This document shows, one piece after another, positions 1 to 7,992 of a stretch of DNA of 36,873 nucleotides (positions are counted from its first letter, which is position 1; every line of letters begins with the position of its first letter). The DNA comes from Desulfobacterales bacterium. Lineage in GTDB: Bacteria; Desulfobacterota; Desulfobacteria; Desulfobacterales; UBA11574. The DNA is taken from contig JAHECI010000001.1 of NCBI GenBank assembly GCA_024641825.1, forward strand, positions 1-36,873, given 5' to 3'. Below the pieces are notes generated by a model that saw only the letters and a list, made by a program, of their open reading frames with translations, did not search any database and was not told where the DNA came from. Position numbers and translations under genes: made by a program.

Positions 1-456
1 CTCCAAACCATCAAAGATGGCTTGAAACAAAACCGATGGCCGGGGAGATTGGAGGTTGTATCCTCAGCGCCCCTGATCCTTCTTGACGGCGCCCATAATT
101 TCATCGCTGCCAGAAATCTTGGAAGATACCTGGGTGAGAATTTCTCCCACCGTAATATTACCCTGGTTATCGGTATACTCGACGATAAACCATATAAGGC
201 CATTCTGAAAACCCTGCTTCCCCTTTGCAAAAAGGTCATATTAACCCGTCCGAAAATCGATCGGGCCATGGCCCCGGAAAATCTTCATTCAACTGCAAAG
301 GGATTCATATCAGACATACACATCATACCCGACGTCCATAACGCCATCGCACATGCCATGGAAAACGCATCACCCGAAGACGTTATCTGTATCGCGGGGT
401 CCCTTTACGTGGTCGGCGAAGCAAAAGAGATGTTTGAAAAAAATCCGGTTCCATAA
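1..456 (+). CDS. folC: Folylpolyglutamate/dihydrofolate synthase, C-terminal part (5' end outside window)
   Basis: The reading frame is already open at base 1, so only the last 151 residues are visible. FolC is a cytosolic Mur-ligase-family enzyme that adds glutamate to folates, and in many bacteria it also makes dihydrofolate from dihydropteroate. The visible part starts near the WPGRLEV motif, followed by the LLDGAHN motif at the beginning of the C-terminal Mur-ligase domain. Downstream come a typical VIGILDDKPY segment and the end-of-domain ICIAGSLYVVGEA. An internal TTG at 22 is not a real start, because homology continues upstream of it. The assignment is from these family motifs. The gene ends about 140 bp before the tRNA gene, and nothing in the visible portion looks damaged. 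Confidence 0.93.
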   Translation, partial: LQTIKDGLKQNRWPGRLEVVSSAPLILLDGAHNFIAARNLGRYLGENFSHRNITLVIGILDDKPYKAILKTLLPLCKKVILTRPKIDRAMAPENLHSTAKGFISDIHIIPDVHNAIAHAMENASPEDVICIAGSLYVVGEAKEMFEKNPVP

Positions 457-594
457 AGGAAAATGAGGCTCTCCGCCGAAAACGGGCAGGGCATTAAAAA
501 TCAAATGGTTTCGCCCGGGGACCGACGTTATCAGGCTTGACATATCCGGGCTGATGAAATATTTATGTGTGTAATAACGGTATAAACGATGCAT

Positions 595-670
595 GCGCCC
601 GTAGCTCAGTGGATAGAGCGTCAGCCTCCGGAGCTGAAAGTCGCTGGTTCGAACCCAGCCGGGCGTACCA
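595..670 (+). tRNA. tRNA-Arg (anticodon CCG)
   Basis: A complete 76-nt cloverleaf can be folded by eye. The acceptor arms GCGCCCG and CGGGCGT pair (one G-U at the first pair), followed by the discriminator A and an encoded CCA at 668-670. The D stem is GCTC/GAGC and the anticodon stem is TCAGC/GCTGA. The 7-nt loop CTCCGGA places CCG at positions 34-36, which reads the arginine codon CGG. The T arm is GCTGG-TTCGAAC-CCAGC. It is a stand-alone tRNA between folC and the PilZ gene. Confidence 0.97.
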
Positions 671-698
671 GGGCAACTCCATTCAGCCGATTAATTTC

Positions 699-807
699 TC
701 TTTTTAAAGTCGCGAAGCCCATCGACGATCTTGCTATCAACAGCATTGCGGACCGGCATTTGAAGAATCGCCAAGCAGTGGAAAGATCGATGGGAGCCTA
801 AAAACTC
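699..807. repeat. Imperfect inverted repeat between tRNA-Arg and the PilZ gene
   Basis: The arms at 718-732 (CCCATCGACGATCTT) and 783-794 (AAGATCGATGGG) are complementary apart from a two-base bulge. Outside them, TTTTTA at 701-706 faces TAAAAA at 799-804. The unit therefore folds as one long hairpin in the intergenic space. It could be the tRNA transcript's 3' structure or a decayed palindromic element. Only weak resemblance to the 174-bp elements elsewhere in the window is seen. Confidence 0.4.
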
Positions 808-900
808 TTTTGTGGGCAATATTGAAAATCTCTATAACAGACCCGGTTAACACCGTTTTTGAGTTCACCTCGCTTGTGTTTTCAACAAAGGAGAACGGTT

Positions 901-1299
901 ATGGCAAATGAGGACAAACCTCTGGGTGCAGACCAAGTCGAAGCGCGTTTATCTGAATTGCTTTCTGAAATGTCTGAAGCTGAAAAAAAAGATTTTTTGG
1001 AAAAATTGGAAGAATGGCAGGCATGCAAACAGGAGGAAAAGCGGAAACACCCCCGGAAACGAATTTCCATTTATTCCGTCTGTTCCGGTTCTGATGCCTA
1101 TTTCAGAGATTACATTCAAAATATAGGTGCCGGTGGTATATTTATCGAGACTCAAACGCCCCTATTCGTCAACCAAGAACTTACAACGACTTTTTTCCTA
1201 CCCGGTTCTAAAGCACCGGTTAAAGCCAAAGGCACGGTGGTCAGGACCGATTCAAAAGGGATTGCCATCGAATTTGATGAACCCCTACCCGACATTTAA
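901..1299 (+). CDS. PilZ-domain protein, possible c-di-GMP effector
   Basis: The protein has 132 residues. The ATG at 901 is preferred because AAAGGAGAA lies just upstream; an in-frame TTG at 859 has no such site. Residues 1-47 are charged, alpha-helical and probably coiled-coil (KKDFLEKLEEWQ). A PilZ domain follows: the RxxxR motif is R48-K-H-P-R52, and the second motif reads N74-I-G-A-G-G79. The usual [D/N]xSxxG carries Ser at the third position, and here it is Gly, so c-di-GMP affinity could be altered. GIAIEF near the C terminus is a typical closing strand of the barrel. PilZ proteins usually couple c-di-GMP to motility, secretion or polysaccharide output. The target is not evident from the neighbours (tRNA upstream, MCE transporter downstream). 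Confidence 0.8.
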   Translation: MANEDKPLGADQVEARLSELLSEMSEAEKKDFLEKLEEWQACKQEEKRKHPRKRISIYSVCSGSDAYFRDYIQNIGAGGIFIETQTPLFVNQELTTTFFLPGSKAPVKAKGTVVRTDSKGIAIEFDEPLPDI

Positions 1300-1540
1300 T
1301 CCATCCGTTCGAAGCGTATCTGCTTGAACCTGTGTCCCCCATCCATCCCCCACCCCCTGGGAAATCGATTTAAAAGAGCGTGTCGATGGCTGCATTACTT
1401 TTTTACATGACACGGTCTTATGATTTTTTATGGTTATCCCAGGACATAAAACCGTTGATTTTCTTCGGCAATCTGATAAAAGTAAAGAATCCTGGCCCAG
1501 AGAACCAGGTTTTTCAGGACTAAATAAAGAGGCCGACGCC

Positions 1541-2662
1541 ATGAAACTGAGGTTCAATGGACCCACAGACGGCGTGCTGATGATTCGACTTTCCGGGAAT
1601 TGGCAGGTTGGGGAAGATCTCCCGTCTCCAAATGAAGTCAAAAACAGACTGGAGTCGGAAACAGACCTTCAGCGCGTTGCCTTCGACACAAAGGAACTCA
1701 CCCGATGGGACAGCAGTCTTCCCATTTTTCTCCTTAAGATTAAAAACCTGTGTTCCGAGAAAAAGATTTATATGGATAGCGACGGACTTCCTCGGGGTGC
1801 CGAACGCCTTATGGAACTTGCCACAGCTGTCCCCAATGAGAAAGATGCCAGAAGCGTTGGGGAGAATAGAACCTTTTTCTCTCTTGTTGGGACAGAAACG
1901 ATGGATCTTCTAACATCGGCAAAAGAAATGATTGCCTTTATCGGTGAAGCGTTTTTGGCTTTCATCAAATTTCTGTCAGGCAAGGCTCGCTACCGTCGAT
2001 CCGACCTGTTCATGACGATTCAGGGATGCGGGGCCAAGGCGCTTCCGATTGTATCCCTCATAAGTCTTCTGGTCGGTTTAATTCTTGCTTTTGTCGGCGC
2101 CATACAGTTAAAAATGTTCGGTGCCCAGATCTACATCGCCAATCTTGTGGGCATCGCCATGGTCCGGGTGATGGGAGCTGTTATGACCGGCATCATCATG
2201 GCAGGCCGAACAGGGGCTGCCTTTGCCGCTCAGATCGGTACCATGGAGGTGAGCGAAGAAATCGATGCCCTCAAGACCCTCGGCATTTCACCCATGGAGT
2301 TTTTGGTTTTACCGAGGATGCTTGCCCTGGTTCTCATGATGCCGCTTCTCTGCATTTATTCGGACTTAATGGGCATTCTGGGTGGGGGGATCGTCGGCAT
2401 TGGGATGTTGGATTTGAATATGTCCCAGTATTATATCCAGACCAAAGAAGCCATCAGTCTGAATGATTTGTGGATCGGACTTTTTCAAAGCGTCGTCTTT
2501 GGCGTTTTGGTGGCGTTGGCTGGATGTCTCAGAGGAATACAATGTGGACGCAGTGCCTCTGATGTTGGGGATGCAGCCACTTCGGCAGTGGTAACCGGAA
2601 TCGTGAGCATCATCGTGGCAACGGCGACCATAACAATCATATGTAATGTGCTGGGCATATAG
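1541..2662 (+). CDS. mlaE: MlaE-family lipid ABC transporter permease with N-terminal STAS-like domain
   Basis: The protein has 373 residues from the ATG at 1541, which has AAGAGG about 10 nt upstream; earlier in-frame starts lack support. Residues 1 to about 110 look like a STAS domain of the MlaB type (GNWQVGEDLPSP, then VAFDTKELTRWDSSLP), here fused to the permease. The rest is an integral inner-membrane MlaE permease with about five to six hydrophobic segments and the family signature around AGRTGAAFAAQIGTMEVSEE and ALKTLGISPMEF. In Gram-negative bacteria MlaE forms the membrane core of the MlaFEDB complex, which moves phospholipids between inner and outer membranes. It is the first gene of an operon with the ATPase, the MCE protein and an auxiliary lipoprotein. 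The STAS fusion probably replaces a separate MlaB. Confidence 0.92.
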   Translation: MKLRFNGPTDGVLMIRLSGNWQVGEDLPSPNEVKNRLESETDLQRVAFDTKELTRWDSSLPIFLLKIKNLCSEKKIYMDSDGLPRGAERLMELATAVPNEKDARSVGENRTFFSLVGTETMDLLTSAKEMIAFIGEAFLAFIKFLSGKARYRRSDLFMTIQGCGAKALPIVSLISLLVGLILAFVGAIQLKMFGAQIYIANLVGIAMVRVMGAVMTGIIMAGRTGAAFAAQIGTMEVSEEIDALKTLGISPMEFLVLPRMLALVLMMPLLCIYSDLMGILGGGIVGIGMLDLNMSQYYIQTKEAISLNDLWIGLFQSVVFGVLVALAGCLRGIQCGRSASDVGDAATSAVVTGIVSIIVATATITIICNVLGI

Positions 2663-2776
2663 CCCCCATTATCCATGGAAAAAATCAACGCGCTAACCGG
2701 CGAAAACCTGGGCTGACCCGAAATCCCCAGAACCCTGATGCTCACAAACAAAAAAACGATTATTCGAAAAAAATAA

Positions 2777-3568
2777 ATGACACCCCTGCAACAACATACG
2801 ATAAAAACAGATCCATTCATCACGGTCCGGGACCTGACCATGGCATATGGGGACCATGTGATTATGCGGGATCTCAATTTTTCCGTGGGCCGCGGGGATA
2901 TCTTCATTATTATGGGGGGAAGCGGTTGTGGAAAAAGCACACTGATGAAGATTATGCTGGGACTTAAGGTGCCGGCCGGAGGACAGGTTTTCTATGGGGA
3001 CCTGAACTTTTGGGAAGCAGTTCCGGACAACAGAAAACACATTCTTCAGAATATCGGCGTTCTTTACCAATCCGGTGCCCTTTGGAGTTCCATGACCCTG
3101 GCTGAGAATGTAGCGCTTCCAATCGAGGAATATACGGACCTGAGCCCCAATGAGATCCGAGAGTTGGTGTCTTTCAAGCTATCCATGGTCGGCCTTGCAG
3201 GGCATGAAGATTCCTATCCTGCTGAACTCAGCGGGGGCATGCGGAAACGGGCCGGGATTGCACGCGCTATAGCATTGGATCCAGACATTCTGTTTTTTGA
3301 CGAGCCGACGACAGGACTGGATCCGGTGAGTGCGAAGAGACTGGACGACCTCATCCTGGAGCTAAGAAACAGTCTCGGCGCAACGGTGGTGGTGGTAACC
3401 CATGAACTGGCAAGCATCTTTGCCATTGGAAACAATTCAGTATTTCTCGATTCAGACACGCGAACGATGACTGCCGCTGGAAATCCCAAACTGTTGCTTG
3501 AAAATTCCCAGGACCCAAAAATCATCAACTTCCTCACGAGAGGAAAAATGGAGGGACATTTACGTTGA
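2777..3568 (+). CDS. mlaF: MlaF-type ABC transporter ATP-binding protein
   Basis: The 263-residue cytoplasmic ATPase drives the MlaE permease. Walker A is GGSGCGKST at residues 47-55, the ABC signature is ELSGGMRKRAGIARA, and Walker B is DILFFDEPTTGLDP, followed by the H-loop VVTHE. All catalytic elements are intact and the length is normal for MlaF. The ATG at 2777 has no obvious Shine-Dalgarno sequence; the family alignment begins a few residues later (ITVRDLTMAYG), so the start is plausible rather than certain. A gap of 114 bp separates it from mlaE, while it overlaps mlaD by 4 bp (TTGA), which indicates coupled translation. Together with its neighbours it forms an MCE-type lipid transporter at the inner membrane. 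Confidence 0.93.
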   Translation: MTPLQQHTIKTDPFITVRDLTMAYGDHVIMRDLNFSVGRGDIFIIMGGSGCGKSTLMKIMLGLKVPAGGQVFYGDLNFWEAVPDNRKHILQNIGVLYQSGALWSSMTLAENVALPIEEYTDLSPNEIRELVSFKLSMVGLAGHEDSYPAELSGGMRKRAGIARAIALDPDILFFDEPTTGLDPVSAKRLDDLILELRNSLGATVVVVTHELASIFAIGNNSVFLDSDTRTMTAAGNPKLLLENSQDPKIINFLTRGKMEGHLR

Positions 3569-4554
3569 GCAGGCAAGCCAGTAAAACAGTTATCGGCGGT
3601 TTTGTCGTGAGTGCAGTGGTTCTGGTCGTCATCGGCGTTCTGATTTTTGGATCCGGCAACTATCTAAAGGAACGATACAGATTCATGCTATTTTTTCAAG
3701 ATTCCGTAAAAGGGCTGAGTGTGGGAGCTCCGGTTATTTTTATGGGGGTTAAGATCGGTGAAGTGAAGGACATTAACGTGATAGCAAATCCCTCGGAGTC
3801 ATCTTTTTTAATTCAAGTCCTTATCGAGCTGGCATCCGGTAAAATCAAAAGGTTCAAAACCAAGGAATTAGATAATGCTCAGGAAATATATGAATACTGC
3901 GATCAACTTATAGCGCAGGGGCTTAGGGCCCGGTTGGGATTACAAAGCGTGGTCACCGGCCAGTTGCAGATAGAACTCGATTTTTTCCCTCAAGAAGCGG
4001 CAGTTTTCATGGCAACGAACAAGAAGTGTCAAGAAATACCGACCATTCCGTCCACCTTTGAAAAGCTGACAAAGACATTGGAGAACCTTCCTGTCAAAGA
4101 AATTTTTGACAAGCTGTCGTCTTCGCTGACCCGGATCGATGATCTGTTGAATTCACCGGGGACCACGGAGTTTTTAAAGTCTCTTAAACTCGTCGTCGAG
4201 GATGCAAGAAAGGTTCTGCATGAAGTGGACAAACAGGTTCAACCGATAACGGACAAAATAGGCCATGCCGTAGAAGCATATGAAAAACTCGCCCAAAACT
4301 TGGACCGGAAGGTCGATCCCCTGTTTTCTGAAGTCGATGAAACTGTCAAGGCACTGGCTGAGGCATCGAAGCAAGCGGAAAAGACACTCAGGGCGGTTGA
4401 AAATGTTGCGGGAGATAATTCTGTGGTCACCGTAGAGCTGACGAAAACACTCCGGGAGTTCTCATCTGCGGCAAGATCCATCCGGAACCTGTCCGATTAT
4501 CTTAGCAGACATCCTGAAGCCTTAATCCGGGGTAAAGGTGGGGACAATAGGTGA
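3565..4554 (+). CDS. mlaD: MlaD/MCE-domain lipid-binding protein
   Basis: The 329-residue protein starts at TTG 3565, overlapping the mlaF stop, with GGAGGG about 10 nt upstream. It has one N-terminal membrane anchor (about residues 8-30, hydrophobic from TVIGGFVVSAVVLVV) and a periplasmic MCE domain (about residues 38-115) containing the typical KGLSVGAPVIFMGVKIGEV stretch. A long helical C-terminal region follows with repeated heptad-like patterns (EKLTKTLENLP, KALAEASKQAEKTLRAVENV). MCE proteins form hexameric rings with a lipid-conducting pore on the permease. The extended C-terminal helix suggests a needle or tunnel of the type seen in PqiB/YebT-like MCE proteins rather than the short E. 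coli MlaD; that is an inference from length and heptads. Confidence 0.92.
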   Translation: MSRQASKTVIGGFVVSAVVLVVIGVLIFGSGNYLKERYRFMLFFQDSVKGLSVGAPVIFMGVKIGEVKDINVIANPSESSFLIQVLIELASGKIKRFKTKELDNAQEIYEYCDQLIAQGLRARLGLQSVVTGQLQIELDFFPQEAAVFMATNKKCQEIPTIPSTFEKLTKTLENLPVKEIFDKLSSSLTRIDDLLNSPGTTEFLKSLKLVVEDARKVLHEVDKQVQPITDKIGHAVEAYEKLAQNLDRKVDPLFSEVDETVKALAEASKQAEKTLRAVENVAGDNSVVTVELTKTLREFSSAARSIRNLSDYLSRHPEALIRGKGGDNR

Positions 4555-5177
4555 AAAAAATGAAGAAAATCTTTTGGATTCAAACAGCCGTCATTTTAAT
4601 GTGTTCCCTGTCGATTCTTGGCGGATGTTTACCAAAACCCAGCGCACCGACAAAATTGTATATCTTAAGCCCACTGGCACGTCCAGCGGTTGAAACGCAC
4701 GATACGGCCGGTGAAATATTCACGGCCATCGGTGTGGGGCCTGTCCATCTTCCCGAGTATCTGGATCGACCTGAAATCGTGACCCGCATCACTCCCAATG
4801 AACTTAAGCTTGCAGAGCTTGATATTTGGGCGGAACCGTTACAGGTCAATTTTACCCGGGTTCTTGTGGAGAACATATCGAGGATCTTGAGCGCTGAGCC
4901 TGTGGCCGTCTTCCCTTGGGGAGCATCTCCACAGATCGATTTCCAGGTTGATATTGAGGTGGTTCGGCTCGATGGAGACATGGCCGGGGAGGCTTTCCTG
5001 ACCGTACAATGGTCGATTTTAAATTCATCGAACAAATCCATCCTTATTTCGAAAACGTCACAATACACCGAACCGGTTGCCGGAACAGGCTATTCTGCCC
5101 TTGTGGCTGCTCAGAGCCGTATGATAGGGGTTTTAAGCCATGATATTGCTGAAGCGATAAGATCTCTCCATCGGTAG
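4551..5177 (+). CDS. ABC-type transport auxiliary lipoprotein (PqiC/DUF330-like) of the MCE system
   Basis: The 208-residue protein starts at GTG 4551, overlapping the mlaD stop by 4 bp; an ATG at 4560 is the alternative. A lipoprotein signal peptide ends in the lipobox L23-G-G-C26, and the residues after the Cys (Leu-Pro) are compatible with sorting to the outer membrane. The mature part begins with TKLYILSPL and contains IGVGPVHLPEYLDRPEIVTR, both typical of the ABC_trans_aux family that includes PqiC. In the Pqi system this lipoprotein sits at the outer membrane and contacts the MCE tunnel. As last gene of the operon it probably provides the outer-membrane end of this lipid route, which may explain the absence of MlaC here (inference). 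Confidence 0.88.
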   Translation: MKKMKKIFWIQTAVILMCSLSILGGCLPKPSAPTKLYILSPLARPAVETHDTAGEIFTAIGVGPVHLPEYLDRPEIVTRITPNELKLAELDIWAEPLQVNFTRVLVENISRILSAEPVAVFPWGASPQIDFQVDIEVVRLDGDMAGEAFLTVQWSILNSSNKSILISKTSQYTEPVAGTGYSALVAAQSRMIGVLSHDIAEAIRSLHR

Positions 5178-5285
5178 CGTAGAGCATTCCGTCTTGATCG
5201 CCAAAATTTTCCTGTCCATCTGCCTTTGGATGAAGGTTTTCTATGATATATTTTTCTAAATCCTTGAATGATGCGCTTTTAGCTG

Positions 5286-5312
5286 TTGACTTATTAATTT
5301 TGCTGTTATAAC
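5286..5312 (+). promoter_or_regulatory. Possible sigma-70 type promoter for the HU gene
   Basis: TTGACT at 5286-5291 and TATAAC at 5307-5312 are spaced 15 bp apart in a very AT-rich stretch upstream of the HU gene. A second candidate -10, TATAAA, lies at 5321-5326 with a poorer -35. HU genes are usually strongly expressed, which fits, but the spacing is short and the call rests on eye inspection only. Confidence 0.3.
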
Positions 5313-5368
5313 CATCAACCTATAAAGGTTTGTCAAGTTGTAATTAACACGAACATAGGAGGTAAAAG

Positions 5369-5641
5369 ATGACAAAGGCTGAATTGGTCGAAACAATGGC
5401 AAAGGATGCAGACATTTCCAAAGCGGCGGCTGGAGCTGCTTTGGAGTCTTTTATGGCAAATGTTACAAAAGCTTTAAAGAAAAAGGACGGAAAAATTACG
5501 TTGGTAGGTTTTGGCACTTTTACAAAAGTCCGTCGCAAAGCTCGAAAGGGTCGGAATCCTCAAACCGGTGAGCCCATTAAAATTAAGGCAAGAAATGCGG
5601 TAACATTTAAAGCTGGGAAGAAGCTCAAAGACGCGATCTAA
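5369..5641 (+). CDS. HU-family DNA-binding protein
   Basis: The 90-residue histone-like protein has the exact length expected for HU. AGGAGG lies about 7 nt before the ATG, so the start is clear. It shows the family pattern: N-terminal helices (MTKAELVETMAKDADISKAAA), the LVGFGTFTKVRRKARKGRNP signature leading into the beta arm, and the conserved arm tip RNPQTGEPIKI before the C-terminal helix. HU dimers bend and compact DNA and help replication, recombination and transcription. It is monocistronic, with gene-free DNA on both sides. The arm tip NPQTG contains the proline that intercalates into DNA in HU/IHF proteins. Confidence 0.97.
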   Translation: MTKAELVETMAKDADISKAAAGAALESFMANVTKALKKKDGKITLVGFGTFTKVRRKARKGRNPQTGEPIKIKARNAVTFKAGKKLKDAI

Positions 5642-6318
5642 TCTCAATCAGACGATAAGGCTTGACTGTCAATCTATTTTTTCAAAATGCCATAAAGGAT
5701 TCTTATCGGTTTTTTGAAACTCCTTGAAGCTTCGTTGAAACGGTATTCTCACTGTGATCCAACCAGCCACTGTGTACCCTCAACCAAGAATTTTTTGATC
5801 CATTTTAGGTACCCCCCGCATTCCCCGGAGCCATCACCGGGGAATGCGATTCCACTTGCGGTCCCATGCCCTTTTAAAACACGTCATTTTTTTACCCCCC
5901 ACCGTCATCTCCGAAAATTTTTTCCATAAAATGGCGATCTCTTTTTTGCCTCTTCCTTCGGTACAGCAGAGCGACGGTGTGTTTCTCTTGAAAGCCGAAT
6001 GGCTGTCTGAAGGGATTTAGCACGGGGTAGACCGAGCCGAATGAAATTATAATTTAAAACATCCATCGGATTTTTTATTGACGAATGGTTCTTTATAACT
6101 TTGGAACGGCTCGGGCTTACGGGTGCTCGAGCACAAGTTCCAGTCGGTTGGGAAGAGATATACGTCGTCGTGGAGCGTTCTCTCTCTGTTGGGATTCAAA
6201 TATGTTTGCCCTGACGACCTCTGTGGATATGGTTTACAAAAAGCATTTATCGTGATAGGTGAAAATTCCAAAATTCATTTTCTCTTTTAAAAAAACATAA
6301 GAATAGAGGATTTCAGAA
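5642..6318. other. Gene-free interval between HU and ETF-QO
   Basis: About 680 bp with no convincing coding region; the short open frames lack ribosome sites and family resemblance. It contains the perfect hairpin at 5817-5848 and several T-rich runs. A separate inverted repeat has CCGAGCCG at 6032-6039 facing CGGCTCGG at 6107-6114. The promoter of the ETF-QO gene must lie here, but no clear -35/-10 pair was seen. Confidence 0.5.
5817..5848. repeat. Perfect 12-bp inverted repeat (hairpin)
   Basis: CGCATTCCCCGG at 5817-5828 and CCGGGGAATGCG at 5837-5848 are exact reverse complements around an 8-nt loop. A GC-rich stem of this strength, about 175 bp after HU, could act as a terminator or mRNA-stabilising 3' structure. 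No immediate T-run follows on the plus strand, so a REP-like or protein-binding role is also possible. Confidence 0.6.
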
Positions 6319-7992
6319 ATGGATATAGAACGTGAAAAGATCGATTTTGATGTGCTTTTCGTCGGCGGTGGGCCCGCAAATCTTGCCGGAGCCATTCGAT
6401 TGATGCAGCTCGCCCGGGAAAAAAATATAACCCTTGAAGTTGCGCTGGTGGAAAAGGGCGCTGAAATCGGGTCTCATGCATTGAGCGGCGCTGTCCTGAA
6501 TCCCCTGTCGTTAAAGGAGCTAATACCCGATTTTTTGGAAAAAGAATGCCCCATAGAATCGACGGTTAGAGAAGACGAATTCTACTTTCTCACCCGCAAA
6601 AAAACCTATCGACTTCCGATGATTCCCAAATACATGCACAATAAGGGCTTTTTCATTATCAGCCTTTCCAGGTTCACCCGGTGGCTCGGCAGTATTGCCG
6701 AAGATCTCGGGGTTAACATCTTTCCCGGTTTTGCAGGTAAAAAAGTCCTTTACGCGGAAGATCAAAAGACCATCATCGGCGTCCGTACCGGCGACCAGGG
6801 ATTGGACAAGAACGGACAGCCCAAGAGTAACTTTGAGCCGGGTATCGATTTGATGGCCAAGGTGACGGTCTTCGGCGAAGGCGCAAGGGGGAGCCTGACC
6901 CGGGAAATATTGCAAAAACTGAACCTTTCTGCAGGCAAAATGTCCCAAGTGTACGAATCGGGCATCAAAGAAGTAATCCAACTTCCCGAAAACAATTATT
7001 TCACCTCCAGTAGAAGCAACGACATCCACATCTTTGGATATCCCCTGGGTTTGGACACACCCGGCGGCGGTTTTATTTACGAGCTTAAAGACAATCGAGT
7101 GTCTATCGGATTTTTGGTGGGACTCTCCTATGAGGATCCCATGCTGGATCTGTATGAAGAATTCCTAAAATTCAAACAACATCCGTTTGTCGCAGGCATC
7201 ATCCAGGGGGGAAAAGTCCTGGAACAGGGGGCGAGAACGGTGTCCACCGGCGGCTATTTTACCATCCCCAGGATGGCCGTTGACGGCGGGGTATTGGTGG
7301 GCGGCGGTGCAGCCATGCAGAACACACCGGGCTTAAAGGGAGTTCATCTGTCCATGAAGTCAGGAATGCTAGCGGCGGAAGCGATCATAAATGCACTTGA
7401 AAAGCAAACCGTTACACAAGAGGCCCTCGGGCTCTACCATGAATTGTTCGAAAAAAGCTGGGCCAAGAAGGAAATTTACGAAGGAAGAAATTTTGCCCAA
7501 GCCCTTTCAAAACGCGGACCGGCCAAGCTTATCCATCTTGCCGCTCAGTATTTGAGCAACGGCCGGGGCTTTATCGATAAAATGCCCATTGAACCGGACT
7601 ACCAAACACTAAAACCGGTAAAAGCGAGCAACGAGGACGCTCGTGGGGCATCTGAAAAAAATACCATCGACGGCGTTCTGTATGTCGACAAACTTACCGG
7701 GGTCTATTTGTCCAAGACCATGCACAGGGAAGATCAACCCAGCCACATCATCGTTCATGACCGCGATCTTTGCGTCAATGAATGTTTTAAAATCTATGGA
7801 TCTCCATGTACAAGATTCTGCCCGGGCGACGTATATGAAATCGAAATCGATCCAAAGACATCCGCACGGCGACTCAAATTGAACCCGTCCAATTGTCTGC
7901 ACTGCAAAACCTGTGACATTAAGGATCCATACCGAAATATATCATGGACATGTCCGGAAGGGGGAGAAGGACCGGGATATACGGTGCTATAA
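6319..7992 (+). CDS. Electron transfer flavoprotein:quinone oxidoreductase (ETF-QO)
   Basis: The 557-residue protein matches full-length ETF-QO. An N-terminal dinucleotide-binding motif VGGGPANLAG (residues 15-24) binds FAD, and a second FAD segment GGGAAMQNTPGLKGVHL lies mid-protein. The C-terminal domain carries the 4Fe-4S ferredoxin-like cluster motifs: CVNECF, then CTRFCPGDVYE, then NCLHCKTCDIKDPYRNISW, and the ending PEGGEGPGY is diagnostic. It passes electrons from acyl-CoA dehydrogenases through ETF into membrane (mena)quinone. It therefore fits the acyl-CoA dehydrogenase genes at 10046 and 35587. No etfAB genes are in the window. Its stop codon overlaps the stop of the convergent ubiB-like gene by 6 bp. 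Start: ATG at 6319 with AGAGGA about 10 nt upstream. Confidence 0.96.
   Translation: MDIEREKIDFDVLFVGGGPANLAGAIRLMQLAREKNITLEVALVEKGAEIGSHALSGAVLNPLSLKELIPDFLEKECPIESTVREDEFYFLTRKKTYRLPMIPKYMHNKGFFIISLSRFTRWLGSIAEDLGVNIFPGFAGKKVLYAEDQKTIIGVRTGDQGLDKNGQPKSNFEPGIDLMAKVTVFGEGARGSLTREILQKLNLSAGKMSQVYESGIKEVIQLPENNYFTSSRSNDIHIFGYPLGLDTPGGGFIYELKDNRVSIGFLVGLSYEDPMLDLYEEFLKFKQHPFVAGIIQGGKVLEQGARTVSTGGYFTIPRMAVDGGVLVGGGAAMQNTPGLKGVHLSMKSGMLAAEAIINALEKQTVTQEALGLYHELFEKSWAKKEIYEGRNFAQALSKRGPAKLIHLAAQYLSNGRGFIDKMPIEPDYQTLKPVKASNEDARGASEKNTIDGVLYVDKLTGVYLSKTMHREDQPSHIIVHDRDLCVNECFKIYGSPCTRFCPGDVYEIEIDPKTSARRLKLNPSNCLHCKTCDIKDPYRNISWTCPEGGEGPGYTVL

Noticed and set aside
797-822. A third full copy of the 174-bp long-hairpin element.
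   Set aside because: Only about 20 bases resemble the left end; the following sequence runs into the PilZ gene without the matching arms, so no full copy exists here.
5714-5929. A 71-codon plus-strand open frame after HU.
   Set aside because: No ribosome site, proline- and histidine-rich low-quality translation, and it runs across the perfect hairpin.
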